From Megaleporinus macrocephalus (lineage: Eukaryota; Chordata; Actinopteri; Characiformes; Anostomidae): a DNA stretch of 64,000 nt. The notes under the pieces were generated by a model that saw only the letters and a list, made by a program, of their open reading frames with translations, made no database searches and was not told the origin of the DNA. Position 1 is the first letter of the stretch. The number at the start of each line of letters is the position of its first letter. Shown here one piece after another: positions 44,724 through 57,214 of the stretch. A program made the position numbers and the translations under genes. The stretch is from NCBI GenBank assembly GCA_021613375.1, contig CM038728.1, positions 30,849,575 to 30,913,574 of the forward strand. Direction: 5' to 3'.

Positions 44724-45895
44724 AGGGAACCCCGACTGGTAACACTTGTAAGCCTTAATATGTTGTAATGACTCTAAATTGTTAAGACACATTGCAAAAA
44801 ATCACAAAAGTATCAGATTTATTTATAAATTAACGCTTTTATTCTAAATATTTAACATATGGACACAGCCATTATATCTGACGCGCTGGGTCGATGAGGT
44901 CAGATGGTTTCAGGTCTGAACTGGACTGTGGTGTGAAGGAGTGAGTGTTAGTTACTAACCTAGCTTAAAGAAAACCATGTACATTGTGTTGTTGATGTTG
45001 TTTCAGTGAAAGGCAGTGTGAAGACTGATATTAGTCTAAACAGCTTCACAAACATAAACAAGGAGAATAGTTAGTGAAGCAGCGTGTGGACCAACACAGC
45101 TACCCAAAGACCCCCGCTCTGCTCTCCTCACTTCAGTCTGGATGAGTTTGAGTGGTTCAGTAGACCACCACTGGTGAGAGACTTGACGGAGGCTGTTGGT
45201 TTTAAGCTCAGACTAAAACACAATGCAGTGCCACAGTTTCCCCACACAGGAAGTCCAGAAGCTCCAGATTATGGAGAACCGCGAGAAGAACCGTGAACGT
45301 GAACATGCGCTGGATTCTCTCCTGAGAACGTTTAGCGTTAGCGTCAGCTGCTTCTCCTCGTTTGTGGATCCTGAAGGTGAAAGTCCAGTCTTAGTAGTGA
45401 ACATACTACTTCACTAATAAAGGAGTGTGAAGCTCAGAGACACCCCGTTCAGTGTATCTAGCTGTTTACTGAGCGTGAATGTTTCCTGCTGGAAAGCGGA
45501 GCTCCTTTAACAGACACTCTCCTTCTCCGTCAACACCAACACACAGCTTCACAACAACTCCAGCACTGTGTCACTCTCTCCTCCACCCTCTCTGTTCACC
45601 ATTTACACTAACGTGGTGTGTGATGTCACCGCTGATGTCAGAAATGTTGAGTTCTAGCTCAAACTGTAAAGACTGAACAGTAGCATGTTTAGTAGCTAGC
45701 TGTGCTCAAGCGTGACGGCCGGTTACTGCAACCATTTGACGTCACTACCCGCTGATCACGTCAGTAGATACAACAATGGAGACCCACGTGCAGCGGATTT
45801 TACAGAAAATCTAATAAATCTGATACTTTTAGTGATTTTTTAATTTAAATTTTTAACCATATTAAGGCTACATGTGTTACCAGCCAAGGTTCCCT
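44724..45895. mobile_element. TTAA-flanked non-autonomous DNA transposon
   Basis: Ends agggaaccccgactggtaac and its diverged complement gttaccagccaaggttccct (45876-45895) are both flanked by TTAA (44720-44723 and 45896-45899). The similarity continues inward over about 100 bp (ccttaatatg; caaaagtatcagatttatt and its inverse). TTAA target sites are used by piggyBac and Kolobok elements; the AGGG start favours Kolobok. The interior has no transposase. Interior open frames (45084-45296, 45213-45417) are not recognisable. Confidence 0.8.
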
Positions 45896-45949
45896 TTAAG
45901 CAAAGTCAACTCCTCACTTAGGGTAAAACAATAGTCAGAAGGTGCTACT

Positions 45950-46200
45950 CACTCCATGTGGAAGACACTCTCAACCTATTTGGTGACATGCTGATTGTCT
46001 TCTCTGAGGCGGATAGGATCTTCCAGCAAGACAAGAAATCTCTAGAAGGCTAGAAATGTCCCACATTAATTGGAAGAGCTGACCAAGACTTCTGAGTACT
46101 ACCCTGGACCCCTAATTCCCCAGACTTGAACCCAACTGAGCATCTGTGGGACCATGGTGGAGTTGGCTCCATGGATCATCCTCCACATTCCCTCCATAAG
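45950..46200 (+). pseudogene. Tc1/mariner transposase remnant
   Basis: Fragments in shifting frames: IFQQDK, then PDLNPTEHLWD, matching the second Asp (FQQD) and third acidic ([12 protein letters not shown]) regions of Tc1-like transposases. Everything upstream is lost and spacing is disturbed. Confidence 0.65.
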
Positions 46201-46570
46201 TCATAAATCAGTGGAACCAGAAATTTTTCCAACCTATTGTGGAGCATTTCTATTGGTCCATCCATCATGAAACTCTCACAGGATATGAAGATCAGCTGTT
46301 GTGTTCAGATAATGTATATGCATGTCTCCTCTAGCCCTTGTAGATACTCATGAGAAGGTTTGAAGCTGTGAAATTCCATCGATTTTTAAAATAGTTTGAA
46401 GTGAAACTATTTTAGAGGAGCCTACAGAGTCAGAGCTGGTCACAGTGTTAGTGAAAGGAACCAGACGTCCACCTCTAAAAGCCCCCTCACAGAAAGTTAT
46501 TACATGCCTATGCATGTTATGAATATGCTGTCTGATGTCTGAGATGATGTTTAATGATAGATTTCAGAAG
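46200..46570. mobile_element. Two dispersed-repeat fragments
   Basis: 46205-46320 matches the MITE interior (gtggagcatttctattggtc). 46360-46500 matches the 38.6-kb family (aaggaaccagacgtccacct, ctaaaagcccc). Confidence 0.55.
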
Positions 46571-47082
46571 GTTCTTGTCACCACCACCACATTATTTCCT
46601 TATTCTTAAAATTCTGCTGACTTAATCTGATGCACAGCGTATTCCCAGCATGCTTCAGTAGTAATGTGTGCAAAGGTTAAATTACAAGGAGCCAAATCGT
46701 TCTCTGGTACTGTTAGCAGGCAGGAATGTTGGGAATGTTTAGAAGGATAAAGTGTTTCAGGTGTTTCAGATTCCTGTAGAGTTCCTCGTCAGTGGCTCTC
46801 GGGGGGTGGGGGGTAGAGTATGGTAGTATATGTGTGTTGGACCGGCTTCTCTCTCGGCCCTGCCTGCATGTGGGGACAGTGTGGCCTAGTTTCGTCACCA
46901 CTAGCTCAGCCTCTCAGGACAGTTCATGGAGGCTGCAGGCTGATTTAGGAGCTCTGATGAAACACTGCATGTCTACAGACCAGCTCCTCCAGCAGAGCTT
47001 CAGAAACCAAGGTGTTAATAATCAGTTCGTCCCTCTGCAGTAACAGTACCTACTCCTCTGTAAGAGCCTTTACACTACATGT
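46571..47082. other. Unassigned sequence
   Basis: An 83-codon plus-strand frame at 46792-47043 has no recognisable domain or splice context. Not annotated as a gene. Confidence 0.4.
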
Positions 47083-48673
47083 AAAACATTGCTGTGAGGA
47101 TTTGATTGAGTTTTAGTGATATCCGGTGCTGATGTTGAACATTGCTGTGAAGATTTGATTGAGCGTTAGTGAGGTCAGGTACTTATGTTGAATATTGCTG
47201 TGAGGATTTGATTAAGTATTAGTGAGGTCAGGTACTGATGTTGGAACATTGCTGTGAGGATTTGATTGAGCATTAGTGAGGTCAGGTACTGATGTTGGAA
47301 CATTGCTGTGAGGATTTGATTGAGTATTAGTGAGGTCAGGTATTGATGTTGAATATTGCTGTGAGGATTTGATTGAGTATTAGTGAGGTTAGGTGCTGAT
47401 TTTGAACATTACTGTGAGGATTTGATTGAGCATTAGTGAGGTCAGGTATTGATGTTGAATATTGCTGTGAGGATTTGATTAAGTATTAGTGAGGTCAGGT
47501 ACTGATGTTGGAACATTGCTGTGAGGATTTGATTGAGTATTAGTGAGGTCAGGTACTGATGTTGAACATTGCTGTGAGGATTTGATTGAGTGTTAGTGAG
47601 GTCAGGTACTGATGTTGGAACATTGCTGTGAGGATTTGATTGAGTATTAGTGAGGTCAGGTACTGATGTTGGAACATTGCTGTGAGGATTTGATTGAGTA
47701 TTAGTGAGGTCAGGTACTGATGTGGAACATTGCTGTGAAGATTTGATTGAGTGTTAGTGAGGTCAGGTACTGATGTTGGAACATTGCTGTGAGGATTTGA
47801 TTGAGTATTAGTGAGGTCAGGTACTGATGTGGAACATTGCTGTGAGGATTTGATTGAGTGTTAGTGAGGTCAGGTACTGATGTTGGAGCATTGCTGTGAG
47901 GATTTGATTGAGTGTTAGTGAGGTCAGGTACTGATGTTGGAACATTGCTGTGAGGATTTGATTGAGTGTTAGTGATATCCGGTGCTGATGTTGAACATTG
48001 CTGTGAAGATTTGATTGAGCGTTAGTGAGGTCAGGTATTGATGTTGAACATTGCTGTGAGGATTTGATTGAGTATTAGTGAGGTCAGGTACTGATGTTGA
48101 ACATTGCTGTGAGGATTTGATTGAGTATTAGTGAGGTCAGGTACTGATGTTGAACATTGCTGTGAGGATTTGATTGAGTATTAGTGAGGTCAGGTACTGA
48201 TGTTGGAACATTGCTGTGAGGATTTGATTGAGTATTAGTGAGGTCAGGTACTGATGTTGGAACATTGCTGTGAGGATTTGATTGAGTATTAGTGAGGTCA
48301 GGTACTGATGTTGGAACATTGCTGTGAGGATTTGATTGAGTATTAGTGAGGTCAGGTATTGATGTTGAATATTGCTGTGAGGATTTGATTGAGTATTAGT
48401 GAGGTTAGGTGCTGATTTTGAACATTACTGTGAGGATTTGATTGAGTATTAGTGAGGTCAGGTACTGATGTGTAACATTGCTGTGAGGATTTGATTGAGT
48501 ATTAGTGAGGTCAGGTACTGATGTGTAACATTGCTGTGAGGATTTGATTGAGTGTTATTGAGGTCAGGTACTGATGTGTAACATTGCTGTGAGGATTTGA
48601 TTGAGTGTTAGTGAGGTCAGGTACTGATGTGTAACATTGCTGTGAGGATTTGATTGAGTGTTAGTGAGGTCAG
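47083..48673. repeat. Minisatellite, 53-bp unit, about 30 copies
   Basis: Unit is aacattgctgtgaggatttg, attgagtattagtgaggtca and ggtactgatgttg. Lengths of 52 to 54 come from an extra G and from tgtgtaac in the last five units. Block repeats are visible: variants with gaggttaggtgctgatttt occur at 47390 and 48402 in the same local order. Confidence 0.96.
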
Positions 48674-48741
48674 TGAACCTACACAACTTTTATAATAACT
48701 ATTAAAGTATGCAGAAATGAAGGAACAGTCTTTAACTAGAT

Positions 48742-48756
48742 AATCTCTCTCTCTCT

Positions 48757-48800
<44 letters not shown>
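48742..48800. repeat. (CT)n microsatellite
   Basis: About 29 CT dinucleotides with two CCCTCT interruptions, followed by a pyrimidine-rich stretch to 48835. Confidence 0.95.
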
Positions 48801-48803
<3 letters not shown>

Positions 48804-48839
48804 CTTTCTTGTCTTCCTCCTTCTGTCTTTCTTGTAGCC

Positions 48840-49315
48840 TCCTGTCTGATTTTATCTTATCTGTACATACTGGTTTACTGGAAGACTGGATGTGCAGGGT
48901 TTAGTCTATATCCAACATTTAGAGGACCCTATCGTTTCCCCTCTTGGCAGAGGAGTGAGATCAGCTGCAGAGGGGCCAAACGCTCCTCTCTGACCCGCTT
49001 TCTGTCCTCCCTGTGAACTGTCCAAACTCGTCCCCTGGTCTTTGCGTAAACGGGCCACATGTCGTGCAGACTCTGGATGGGAGCTGTTGCACAGTGAGGC
49101 TGGTGATGTTGCTCTGGTATGTGATGCTGCGTCTGTGGGACGGCTGCTGTTCCCACAGCTCACATACCTTCTGGAGTTCACTAAGTCTGAGAACACTGGC
49201 CGGCTGCCATAGACGGGCCAGTGGAGGTCACAGAGGGTCAAACTCGTTTAGGCACAGGGTCCCGTTAAACCAAAAACAAAGTTTAACTGTCCTCATCAAT
49301 GTAAATCCGAACTAG
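48840..49315. other. GC-rich unassigned segment
   Basis: Overlapping open frames on both strands (minus 48906-49241; plus 49013-49315) mark a less AT-rich segment. I recognise no domain. It may be a fragment of an unknown repeat. Confidence 0.35.
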
Positions 49316-49319
49316 TGTT

Positions 49320-50600
49320 GGCAGGCAGTTGCTACCCTATAGTTGCTAGGGTGTTGCTAAGCGGTTGCTGTGGTATCCCAGATGCTTGCTAGGGTGTTGC
49401 TAAGCAGTTGCTGCGGTATCTCAGATGGTTGCTAGGGTGTTGCTAAGAGGTTTCTGTGGTATCCCAGATGGTTGCTAGGTTGTTGCTAAGTGGTTGCTAT
49501 TGTATCCCAGATGGTTGCTGGGTGTGGCTATGTGGTTGCTACGCTATCCCAGATTGTTGCTGGGTGTGGCTAAGCGATTGCTATGGTATTCCAAGTAGTT
49601 GCTGGGCTGTTGTTAAATTGTTACTATAGGATCCCTCATGTTTGCTAAAATGTTGTTAAGCAGTTACTATGGTATCCTAGATGGTTGCTAGGCCTTTGCT
49701 TTGCGCTTACTATTGTGTCACAGTTGGTTGCTAGGGTGTTGCTTTATGATTGCTTTGGCCTCCCAGATATTTTTCTAGGGTGTTGCTAAGTGGTTTCTAT
49801 GGTATGCCAGGTAGTTGCTATAATATCCTACATGTTTAATAGGTGTTAAGTGGTTGCTATGGTATTCCAAGTAGTTGCTGGGCTGTTGTTAAACTGTTAC
49901 TATAGTATCTCTCATGTTTGCTAGGGTGTTGTTAAGCGGTTGCTATTATATGCCAGGTAGTTGCTATAATATCCTACATGTTTAATAGGTGTTAAGCAGT
50001 TACTATGTTATTCCAAGTAGTTGCTGGGCTGTTGTTAAACTGTTACTATAGCATCTCTCATGTTTGCTAGGGTGTTGTTAAGCGGTTGCTATGAGATCCC
50101 AGATGGTTGCTAGGCCTTTGCTTTGCGGTTGCTATTGTGTCCCAGTTAATAACTAGGGTGTTGCTTTGTGATTGCTTTGGCTTTCCAGATAGTTGCTAGG
50201 GTGTTGCTAGGTGGTTTCTGTGGTATGCCAGGTAGTTGCTATAATATCCTACATGTTTAATAGGTGTTAAGCAGTTACTATGGTATTCCAAGTAGTTGCT
50301 GGGCTGTTGTTAAACTGTTACTTTAGTATCCCACATGTTTGCTAGGGTGTTGTTAAGCAGTTGCTATGAGATCCCAGATGGTTGCTAGGCCTTTCCTTTG
50401 GGGTTGCTATTGTGTCCCACTTGGTTGCTAGGGCGTTGCTTTGTGATTGTTTCGCCTCCCAGATAGCTGCTAGGGCGTTGCTAAGTGGTTTCTATGGTAT
50501 GCCAAGTAGTTGCTAAGGTGTTGCTACACAGCTCTCATAGTATCCCATGTAGTTGCTAGGATGTTGGTAAGCAGTTGCTATGGTATCCCGTATGGTTGTG
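49320..50600. repeat. Degenerate minisatellite, 43-bp unit with higher-order blocks
   Basis: Basic unit is ggttgctagggtgttgctaa, then gcggttgctatggtatccca and gat. Units are diverged, but blocks of several hundred bp recur with the same order of variants: ggcctttgctttgcg at about 49690 and 50112 and a variant at 50389; ataatatcctacatgtttaa at 49828, 49967 and 50242; gctgggctgttgttaaa at 49600, 49880, 50020 and 50297. Confidence 0.9.
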
Positions 50601-51284
50601 ACATCACAATATTTAGTGCATATATGTTTGCTTATTTAGCCCACAGCAGCTTAGCTGGTTTGTAAGAGCTGAACCAGATCTCGACCACTTTGAGAACTGT
50701 TTTCTTAACCAGCCAGCAGAACCTAGAGTTCCCCTTGAAGTAACTGAGAAATGACGTAAGAACTGGAGACGGAGCCAATCCTGAGTGCACTCGTCTTCTC
50801 AGGGCCCATTAGCCTGTGCAGATCGATATGGTGTTGAACAGCGCTACATGTGAAAGTATCACTGTGGTTTTCATTGCTAAAATGCAGCTGCTATTGATCC
50901 CCTTTGATTCAGCAGACCTCTCCTCAGCATGCATCACTCCTAATTAACCTCTATTTTCAATGATAGGCACAGTTACATCGTGTGACTGAGCTCCATTTTA
51001 AGCCATGAATAATAATAAATTCTTTTAATTGTAAGGGGTATTACGTCAGGCCTGAAAAATCTTTATATACACTGAATCTTCAAAGGTACCAAGAGACCTC
51101 TTCTAATTAGTACATTCAGCTACTTTAAGGTGTACATATTGCTGACTCAGGTGTTCACACGCATACACTCAGCTTGTATAATCTGTATTGACTGATAGAA
51201 CCGTACACTCTGGGCCTAAAGCCACAATGAGCCTAAGGCCACCATGATCAGTGCCAAGCATCGGTTACAGTCAGATTCCTCCAC
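50601..51284. other. Unassigned sequence
   Basis: No gene or repeat family recognised. Confidence 0.4.
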
Positions 51285-53030
51285 TACACTACCAAAGTCT
51301 CTTGGCCCACGGCTTAGTCAGTCTAATTCGTGATGGCCCAAAGTCTCTTGGCCCATGTCCCAGTTACACACTTTCACCATAGTCCAAAGTCTGTCGGCCC
51401 ATAGCCCAGTCAAACTCCTCCACCATAGTCCAAAGCATCTTGGCCCAGGTCCCAGTTTGAACTCCCCCACCATTGTCCAAAGACTCTTGGCCCATGTCCC
51501 AGTTACACACTTCCACCATAGTTCAAAGTCTTTTGGCCCATGTCCCTGTTAAACTCCCCCACCATTGTCCTGAAACTCTTGACCCATGTCCCAGTTAAAC
51601 TCCCCCACCATTGTCCAAAGACTCTTGGTCCATGTCCCAGGTAAAATCCTCCACCATAGTCCAAAGACTCTCTGGCCCGCCACTATAGTCCAAACACTCT
51701 TGGCTCATGTCCCAAATTAACTCCTCCACTATAGTCCAAAAGTCTCTGCCCATGGCCCAGTCAAACCTCTCTACCATAGTGTACAGTCTCTCAATCTACA
51801 GCTGTCAAACACAGCTGGTTCTCTATCTGTGGCCCTCCACCATAGTCCAAAGACTCTCTGCCCATGGCCCAGTCAAAGTTCTCTACCATAGTGTAAAGTC
51901 TTTTAATCTATAGCTGTCTATAGTTGTCTCTCGATCTGTGTCCACGTCAAACTACTTTACCATGATTTAATATGTCTTGACCTGTGGCCTAGTCTAATTC
52001 TGCCAATCTGGTGTAAAGTACCTCAGCCCATGGTCCAGTCCAACTCCTGCACCATGCTATAAAGCCTCAAAGCCTATGGCCCAGTCAAACTTTATCATGG
52101 TGTAAAGTCTCGAAGCCCATGGCCCAGTCGAACTTCACCATGGTATAAAATATCTCATCCCATAGTCCAGTCAAACTTCTCCACCATAGAGTAAAGTATC
52201 TTGACCTGTGGCCCAGTAAAACACCTCCACCATAGTGTAAAAAGTCTCTGCCCACAGTCCAGTCAAACTCCTCCACAATCGCAAAAAATCTTTCAACCCT
52301 CAGATTCCTCCACCATGGTGTAAAGTCTCTTGGCCCATGTGCCACTTAAACTCCTTTACCATAGTCCAAGGACTCTTGGCTCATGTCCCAAATTAATTCC
52401 TCCACTATAGTCCAAAGACCCTCAGCCCATGGCTCAGTCAAACATCTCTACTATAGTGTAAAGTCTCTCAGTCTACAGCTGTCAAATATAGCTGTCTCTC
52501 TATCTGTGGCCCTCCACCATAGTCCAAAGACTCTTAGCCCATGTCCCAGTTAAACTTCTCCATTATAGTCCAAAGGCTCTTGGCCAATGGCCCAGTCAAA
52601 CTTCTCAATCATAGTGTAAAGTCTTTCAATCTATAGCTGTCAAATACAGTTGTCTCTCGATCTGTGGCCATGTCAAACTACTTCACCATGATGTAATGTC
52701 TCTTGACCTAGTCTAATTCTACCTCAGCCCATTGTTCAGTTAAACTCCTGCACCATGGTATAAAGCCTCAAAGCCTATGGCCCAGTCAAACTTTACCATG
52801 GTATAAAGCCTCAAAGCCCATGGCCTAGTCAAACTTCACCGTGGTATAAAGCATCTCAGCCCATGGCCCAGTCAAACTCCTCCACCATAGTGTAAAAAGT
52901 CTCGGCCCACAGTCCAGCCAAACACCTCCACAACCGCATAAAACTTTTCAATCCTCAGCTCAGTCAGACTCCTCCACCATGGTGTAAAGTCCCTCGGCCC
53001 ATGGCCCAGTTAAGCTCCACCATAAACTCA
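51285..53030. repeat. Degenerate minisatellite, about 46-bp unit, about 38 copies
   Basis: Unit has tccaaagtctcttggcccat, gtcccagttaaactcctcca and ccatag, with many substitutions. Longer blocks are duplicated: 51680-52130 and 52375-52830 share caaattaactcctccactat-like, tctacagctgtcaaa and tatggcccagtcaaactttta-like segments in the same order, about 690 bp apart. Confidence 0.9.
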
Positions 53031-53995
53031 CGAGTCAGCAAGGAAAGTTCAAAATACATCACAAACACACCACAAATAATACAAAACAGAAAACAAAGAG
53101 CGGGTGAAAAGTGGCAGCCGGTGTGTTTAGACAGTTGCCTGGATCTGTACCTTTTGCTGAAGCTGGTTTTCTTGCCTGGGTCAATTGCAGATATGAGATT
53201 TATTTGAAAAGCAGTTCAGGTCCTTAACATTTCACAGTTGGATTGAATCTTCAACTTGACACAAGTCACCAAGTCAGGCTCAGTCACATGATTCACATGG
53301 TTCAGTGCCATATACCCCCCCCACCATCCACTAACACACACACACACAAGCCATTGAGAGGGAAAAAAACAAGCTGGCCGACTCAGCACCACCACGTCCA
53401 ATGGTCCCTTCCAGCTTTTCTCTTTCCACAAAAAAACCTGTAAAAGTGTGCACCCTTCTGGACGCTCTTTACCTAAATAGTGAAAAGATGACAAGCCGGT
53501 TGAAAATAGACCAAAAGCAGGCCAGCTTTAAAACAAGGTCTAGATCTGGACTGAAAATTCTGATGAACACATATTCAAAGAAAACTAGTCACGTTAAAAT
53601 GAATGGTGGCTGTTTTGGTCACGCACTATTGTGATGGTTCACAAAAGATGATCAACAGATACTAATAACAAACTATCTGGTTAAAGTGAACAGCACTGGG
53701 GTTAGGATTAGATTCAGGTTTAGGTAGGAAGGTGAGGCCGGGATTTTATCTTTTTCATGTCAGGTTTAAAACCCCAGGAGACCTAAATCCACGTTTACAC
53801 AATACACATGTACACACTTTCCAGTGTAAAATCTGAACTGGACTGTTCTCATCTTGGGCAGGGCTTAAGTAAGCAGTGTCCTCACCAATTACAGGGCTTT
53901 TGGGGTTTGTCCCGCCCACACAGCTTTAACAAAACGATGTTCAGAATGAATTCCTATCCGATTGCTGTGAAACTTCATAGGCACCATTGGGGCAG
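53031..53995. other. Unassigned sequence
   Basis: Short (AC)n at 53333-53347. Open frames here show no domains. Confidence 0.4.
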
Positions 53996-54072
53996 TTGTG
54001 GACCTGATGTTGGGGAACCAGCCTTATGACCGGAAGGTCTCTGGTTCTGTCCCATGAGCAAGACATCTAAGA
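53996..54072 (+). mobile_element. SINE head fragment
   Basis: gccttatgaccggaaggtct, tggttctgtccc and gagcaagacatctaa match, with divergence, positions 39475-39555 of the SINE. Confidence 0.6.
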
Positions 54073-54429
54073 CATATATATATAGCAGAGGAATTCTGGT
54101 TCCATTGATTACATTATAAGTAAAGAAGGTCTCTCCTGTAAAGTTGGAGATACCTGAGAATATATTCTATTAGTATTACTGGTTTACTTATTGTTAACCA
54201 GACAGAGGGGTCCTGAGGGACCACACTCCTGCTGGCTCCGGCTCTGTCCTTACTTTTTAGCTACATTAGCTTCCTAGCAATTTATTTCTGAAGTGTTCAG
54301 TACACAATTTTCCATCATCTGAGGACTGGAACCATCCTTTGGTGGTCTTTGGGTCAATACTGAGTGTTCCATAGTGGGCTTTTCAAGGCACTTTGTAACA
54401 ATAAGCAATCAATTAATTGGCTAAACATT

Positions 54430-54545
54430 AAAACAAGCTCATTAAACAAGCTGCTTATCCTCCCTGGTTTTGAGCTGGGGGTCCTAGTGTCTATCCCACT
54501 GGATAGAAGGTCATCAGTCCATCACAGGGCTTAGAAATAACATAC
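54430..54545 (-). mobile_element. SINE or LINE tail fragment
   Basis: gcttatcctccctggttttg and catcagtccatcacagggct are the reverse of the usual fish tail ccctgtgatggactg ... agcggt. A related plus-strand tail lies at 60815-61105. Confidence 0.5.
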
Positions 54546-54569
54546 TGGAAACTAACGTGGGAATTCTGT

Positions 54570-55085
54570 CCTATGACCCACTGCATCCCAGAAAGGCGGG
54601 GGTGGATGGTAAGGGGTGAGGACCTGCCCCCGGTTAAGTATATCAGGATATTGCTCATGGGTATTGGGAAGAGGGAGTTGAACCGTAAGGCAAAGCTCTT
54701 TATTTACCAGTTGGTCTACGTCCCCACCCTCACCTGGGGCAATGACCGAATGTCCTTGATAGTGTGAGGAGCTCAGTCATCTGGGAGGGGGACCCAAAGT
54801 AGAGCCACTAGTCCTCCACAGTGAAAGGAGCCAGTCGAGCCAGTGGTTTGGAAGCCCTCCTGGTCACCTCCTGTTGGAGGATTACCAGGCACGGCCCACT
54901 GGGATGACACCCAGAGGTCGTCCCAGAACCTGTTGGAGGGATTATATCTCCAAGCTGGCTTGGGAACGGCTTGGGATTCTCCAGAATGAGCTGGAGGAAG
55001 TTCTTCTTCTGAGCTTCTTTGCTTTTCCCTATCGCTTCTCTAGATGGACTAAGAGGTATAAGGAGATGAATGAATGAATAAATTA
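54570..55085 (+). pseudogene. LINE reverse-transcriptase C-terminal remnant
   Basis: Plus-strand frames read RELNRKAKLFIYQLVYVPTL followed by TWGND, then after shifts VRSSVIWEGDP-like sequence and RGRPRTCWRDYISKLAWERL followed by GILQNELEEV. I recall RELxRKAKLSIYxSxxVPTLTYG and RGRPRTRWRDYVSRLAWERLG from an abundant fish retrotransposon. It ends in gatgaatgaatgaataaa, a typical 3' tail. Confidence 0.75.
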
Positions 55086-55089
55086 AGGA

Positions 55090-55965
55090 AATAATTATTT
55101 TTGTTCCACATTTAAACCGAAGAAGCACCTTTTAGACATCAAGCTTGGCTGATTGACTACGTTTATGTAGGTATTGTGTATGTTTTGTTGTTGTGCCACT
55201 CCTTTACAGAGCACTGGGCCGGTTTTGGGAGCGTGGAAGAGGTCCAGACCTGTTTTGCAAGTACTTTCCATGAGATCACTGCTTTCCATACAATCAAATG
55301 AACTATTGCTAAACAGTCCACACGCTTGCCTCAGAGGAGAGGACCGCTGAAGGACAGTGCTGCTGAGCTGGAGGCTTGAAAAACAAGTTCCAGCTCGTTC
55401 TGCTGCGCACCTCTCAGTGTGATCTGATTCAGGAGATGTGATTACTGCGTTCAGATCAATAGCCTAAGCTTAGCACTGTGGCACAGTTACCGAGTTGAAG
55501 ACACAAACAGCATGAAATGCAGATCTCGTGGGTTTGGATGGGTCTTCACGTGTTTTGGAGCTCTGAGGAAGGAAGAGGTTCTTTCAGATGTTCATGGTTT
55601 CGTGGTTTCTGGGCTTACGCCAGTATATAAAATATTTATATGAGCACGTCCAGGAGAAGTTGGAGACATACAGGATGATACGTGCAGCCTAAAGTCTAAA
55701 AAGTGGCTCGTCTCGGTTCAGTTATGCTTCTACCAGCTTCCATCTCGGAACGTAATCCTCCAGAAAAAAAAAAAACAGACTTCTTCTCACATCACTGCAA
55801 CACACTGAGTACACTGTACGTCCAAACGCTTGTAGAAACCTGCTCATCCAACATTTCATATGAAATCAAGGCTGTTAGAAGAACCACATTTTACATTGTA
55901 TTTATATATTTATACCATGTATTTCATAATTCATAACCTTTCTTTATCCCTTATTGTCACGTCAC
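55090..55965. other. Unassigned sequence
   Basis: No gene or repeat family recognised. Confidence 0.4.
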
Positions 55966-56019
55966 TGTGCCTTTAAGACTGATCTATGTTCTGATTGGCT
56001 GCCCTGTGTTGAAAAAGTG

Positions 56020-56784
56020 TATATTTGTACACCCACCGTCCACTTCATTACATACACCTCCTCATCAGCTCCACAGACCATAAAGGAGCTACACTTACAG
56101 ACTGTAGTTCATCTGATTCTCTATATACTCTGTTCTTTAATGATCAGGACCCCCACAGGACCACCACAGAGCAAATACTATTAGGGAGGTGGATCATTCT
56201 CAGCACTGCAGTGACACAGACGTGGTGGTGGTGTGTTGGTAGTGTGTGTTGTGCTGGTGTGAGTGGATCAGACACAGCAGTGCTGCTGCTGGAGTGTTTA
56301 AACACTGTGTCCACTCACTGTCCACTCTATTAGACACTCCTACTACTTGCTGGTCCACCTTGTAGATGTAAAGTCAGAGACAGTAGCTCATCTGCTGCTG
56401 CACAGTTTGTGTCCTCTAGTTCTTCATCAGTGGACACAGGACGCCGCCCACAGGACACTGCTGTCTGGATAGTTTTGGTTGGTGGACGATTCTCAGTCCA
56501 GCAGTGACACTTAGGTGTTTAAACTGATCCACTCACACCAGCACAACACACACTAACACACCACCACCATGTCAGTGTCACTGCAGTGCGGAGAATGACC
56601 CACCTCCCTAATAGTATCTGCTCTGTGGTGGTCCTGTGGGGGTCCTGATCATTAAAGAACAGAGTAATAAAGTATACAGAGAATCAGATGAACTACAGTC
56701 TGTAAGTGGAGCTCCTGTATGGTCAGTGGAGCTGATACAGTGGACAGTGAGTGTAGACACAAGGAGGAGGTTTTAATGTTATGC
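56020..56784. mobile_element. Palindromic dispersed element, copy 4 of 4 (most complete)
   Basis: Left arm: ggagctacacttacagactg, gaccaccacagagcaaatac, gtgtgttgtgctggtgtgag. Centre: ccaccttgtagatgtaaagt and acaggacgccgcccacagga. Right arm is the reverse complement of the left: actcacaccagcacaacaca, gctctgtggtggtcctgtgg, agatgaactacagtctgtaa. Total about 765 bp with arms near 250 bp. No transposase; a fold-back DNA element. Confidence 0.82.

Positions 56785-56787
<3 letters not shown>

Positions 56788-56846
<59 letters not shown>
56788..56846. repeat. (TA)n microsatellite
   Basis: About 29 TA dinucleotides, directly after the palindromic element, as also seen at 31714. Confidence 0.97.
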
Positions 56847-56849
<3 letters not shown>

Positions 56850-56859
<10 letters not shown>

Positions 56860-57214
56860 CAGGATAAAGGGATTAGGAACCACTGTCCTGAGGATGTGTA
56901 TGATCTAATCCTTCAGCAAGCTCCTCAGAAGACGGGCAATCTTCCACAAACCTCAGTAAGAATTTCTGAAGAAGTAATTTGATATGTACCCACACGCTGT
57001 GAAGACTTCCAGAGAAAAAGATCTTCCAAAGAATTTTCTTGCTATTAATTCAGACCTCAGACACAGTTCAGTAGCCTAGACCACAACTTTAATCAATCAG
57101 AATTCAGATTCATCAGTACATATTTGAACTCATCTTTAATTAAGATGGGTATTAAGTCTATTCCTGGACTTTCTGAATAAGGCATGTAAGAAAATACACT
57201 TGAGTATAGCAATT
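56850..57214. other. Unassigned sequence
   Basis: Nothing recognised. Confidence 0.4.

Noticed and set aside
45084..45676. Short frames inside the TTAA-flanked element
   Set aside because: None resembles a transposase or known domain; lengths are as expected by chance.
48906..49241. 111-codon minus-strand frame in a GC-richer segment
   Set aside because: No recognisable domain, splice sites or partner exons; overlapping frames on both strands suggest chance.
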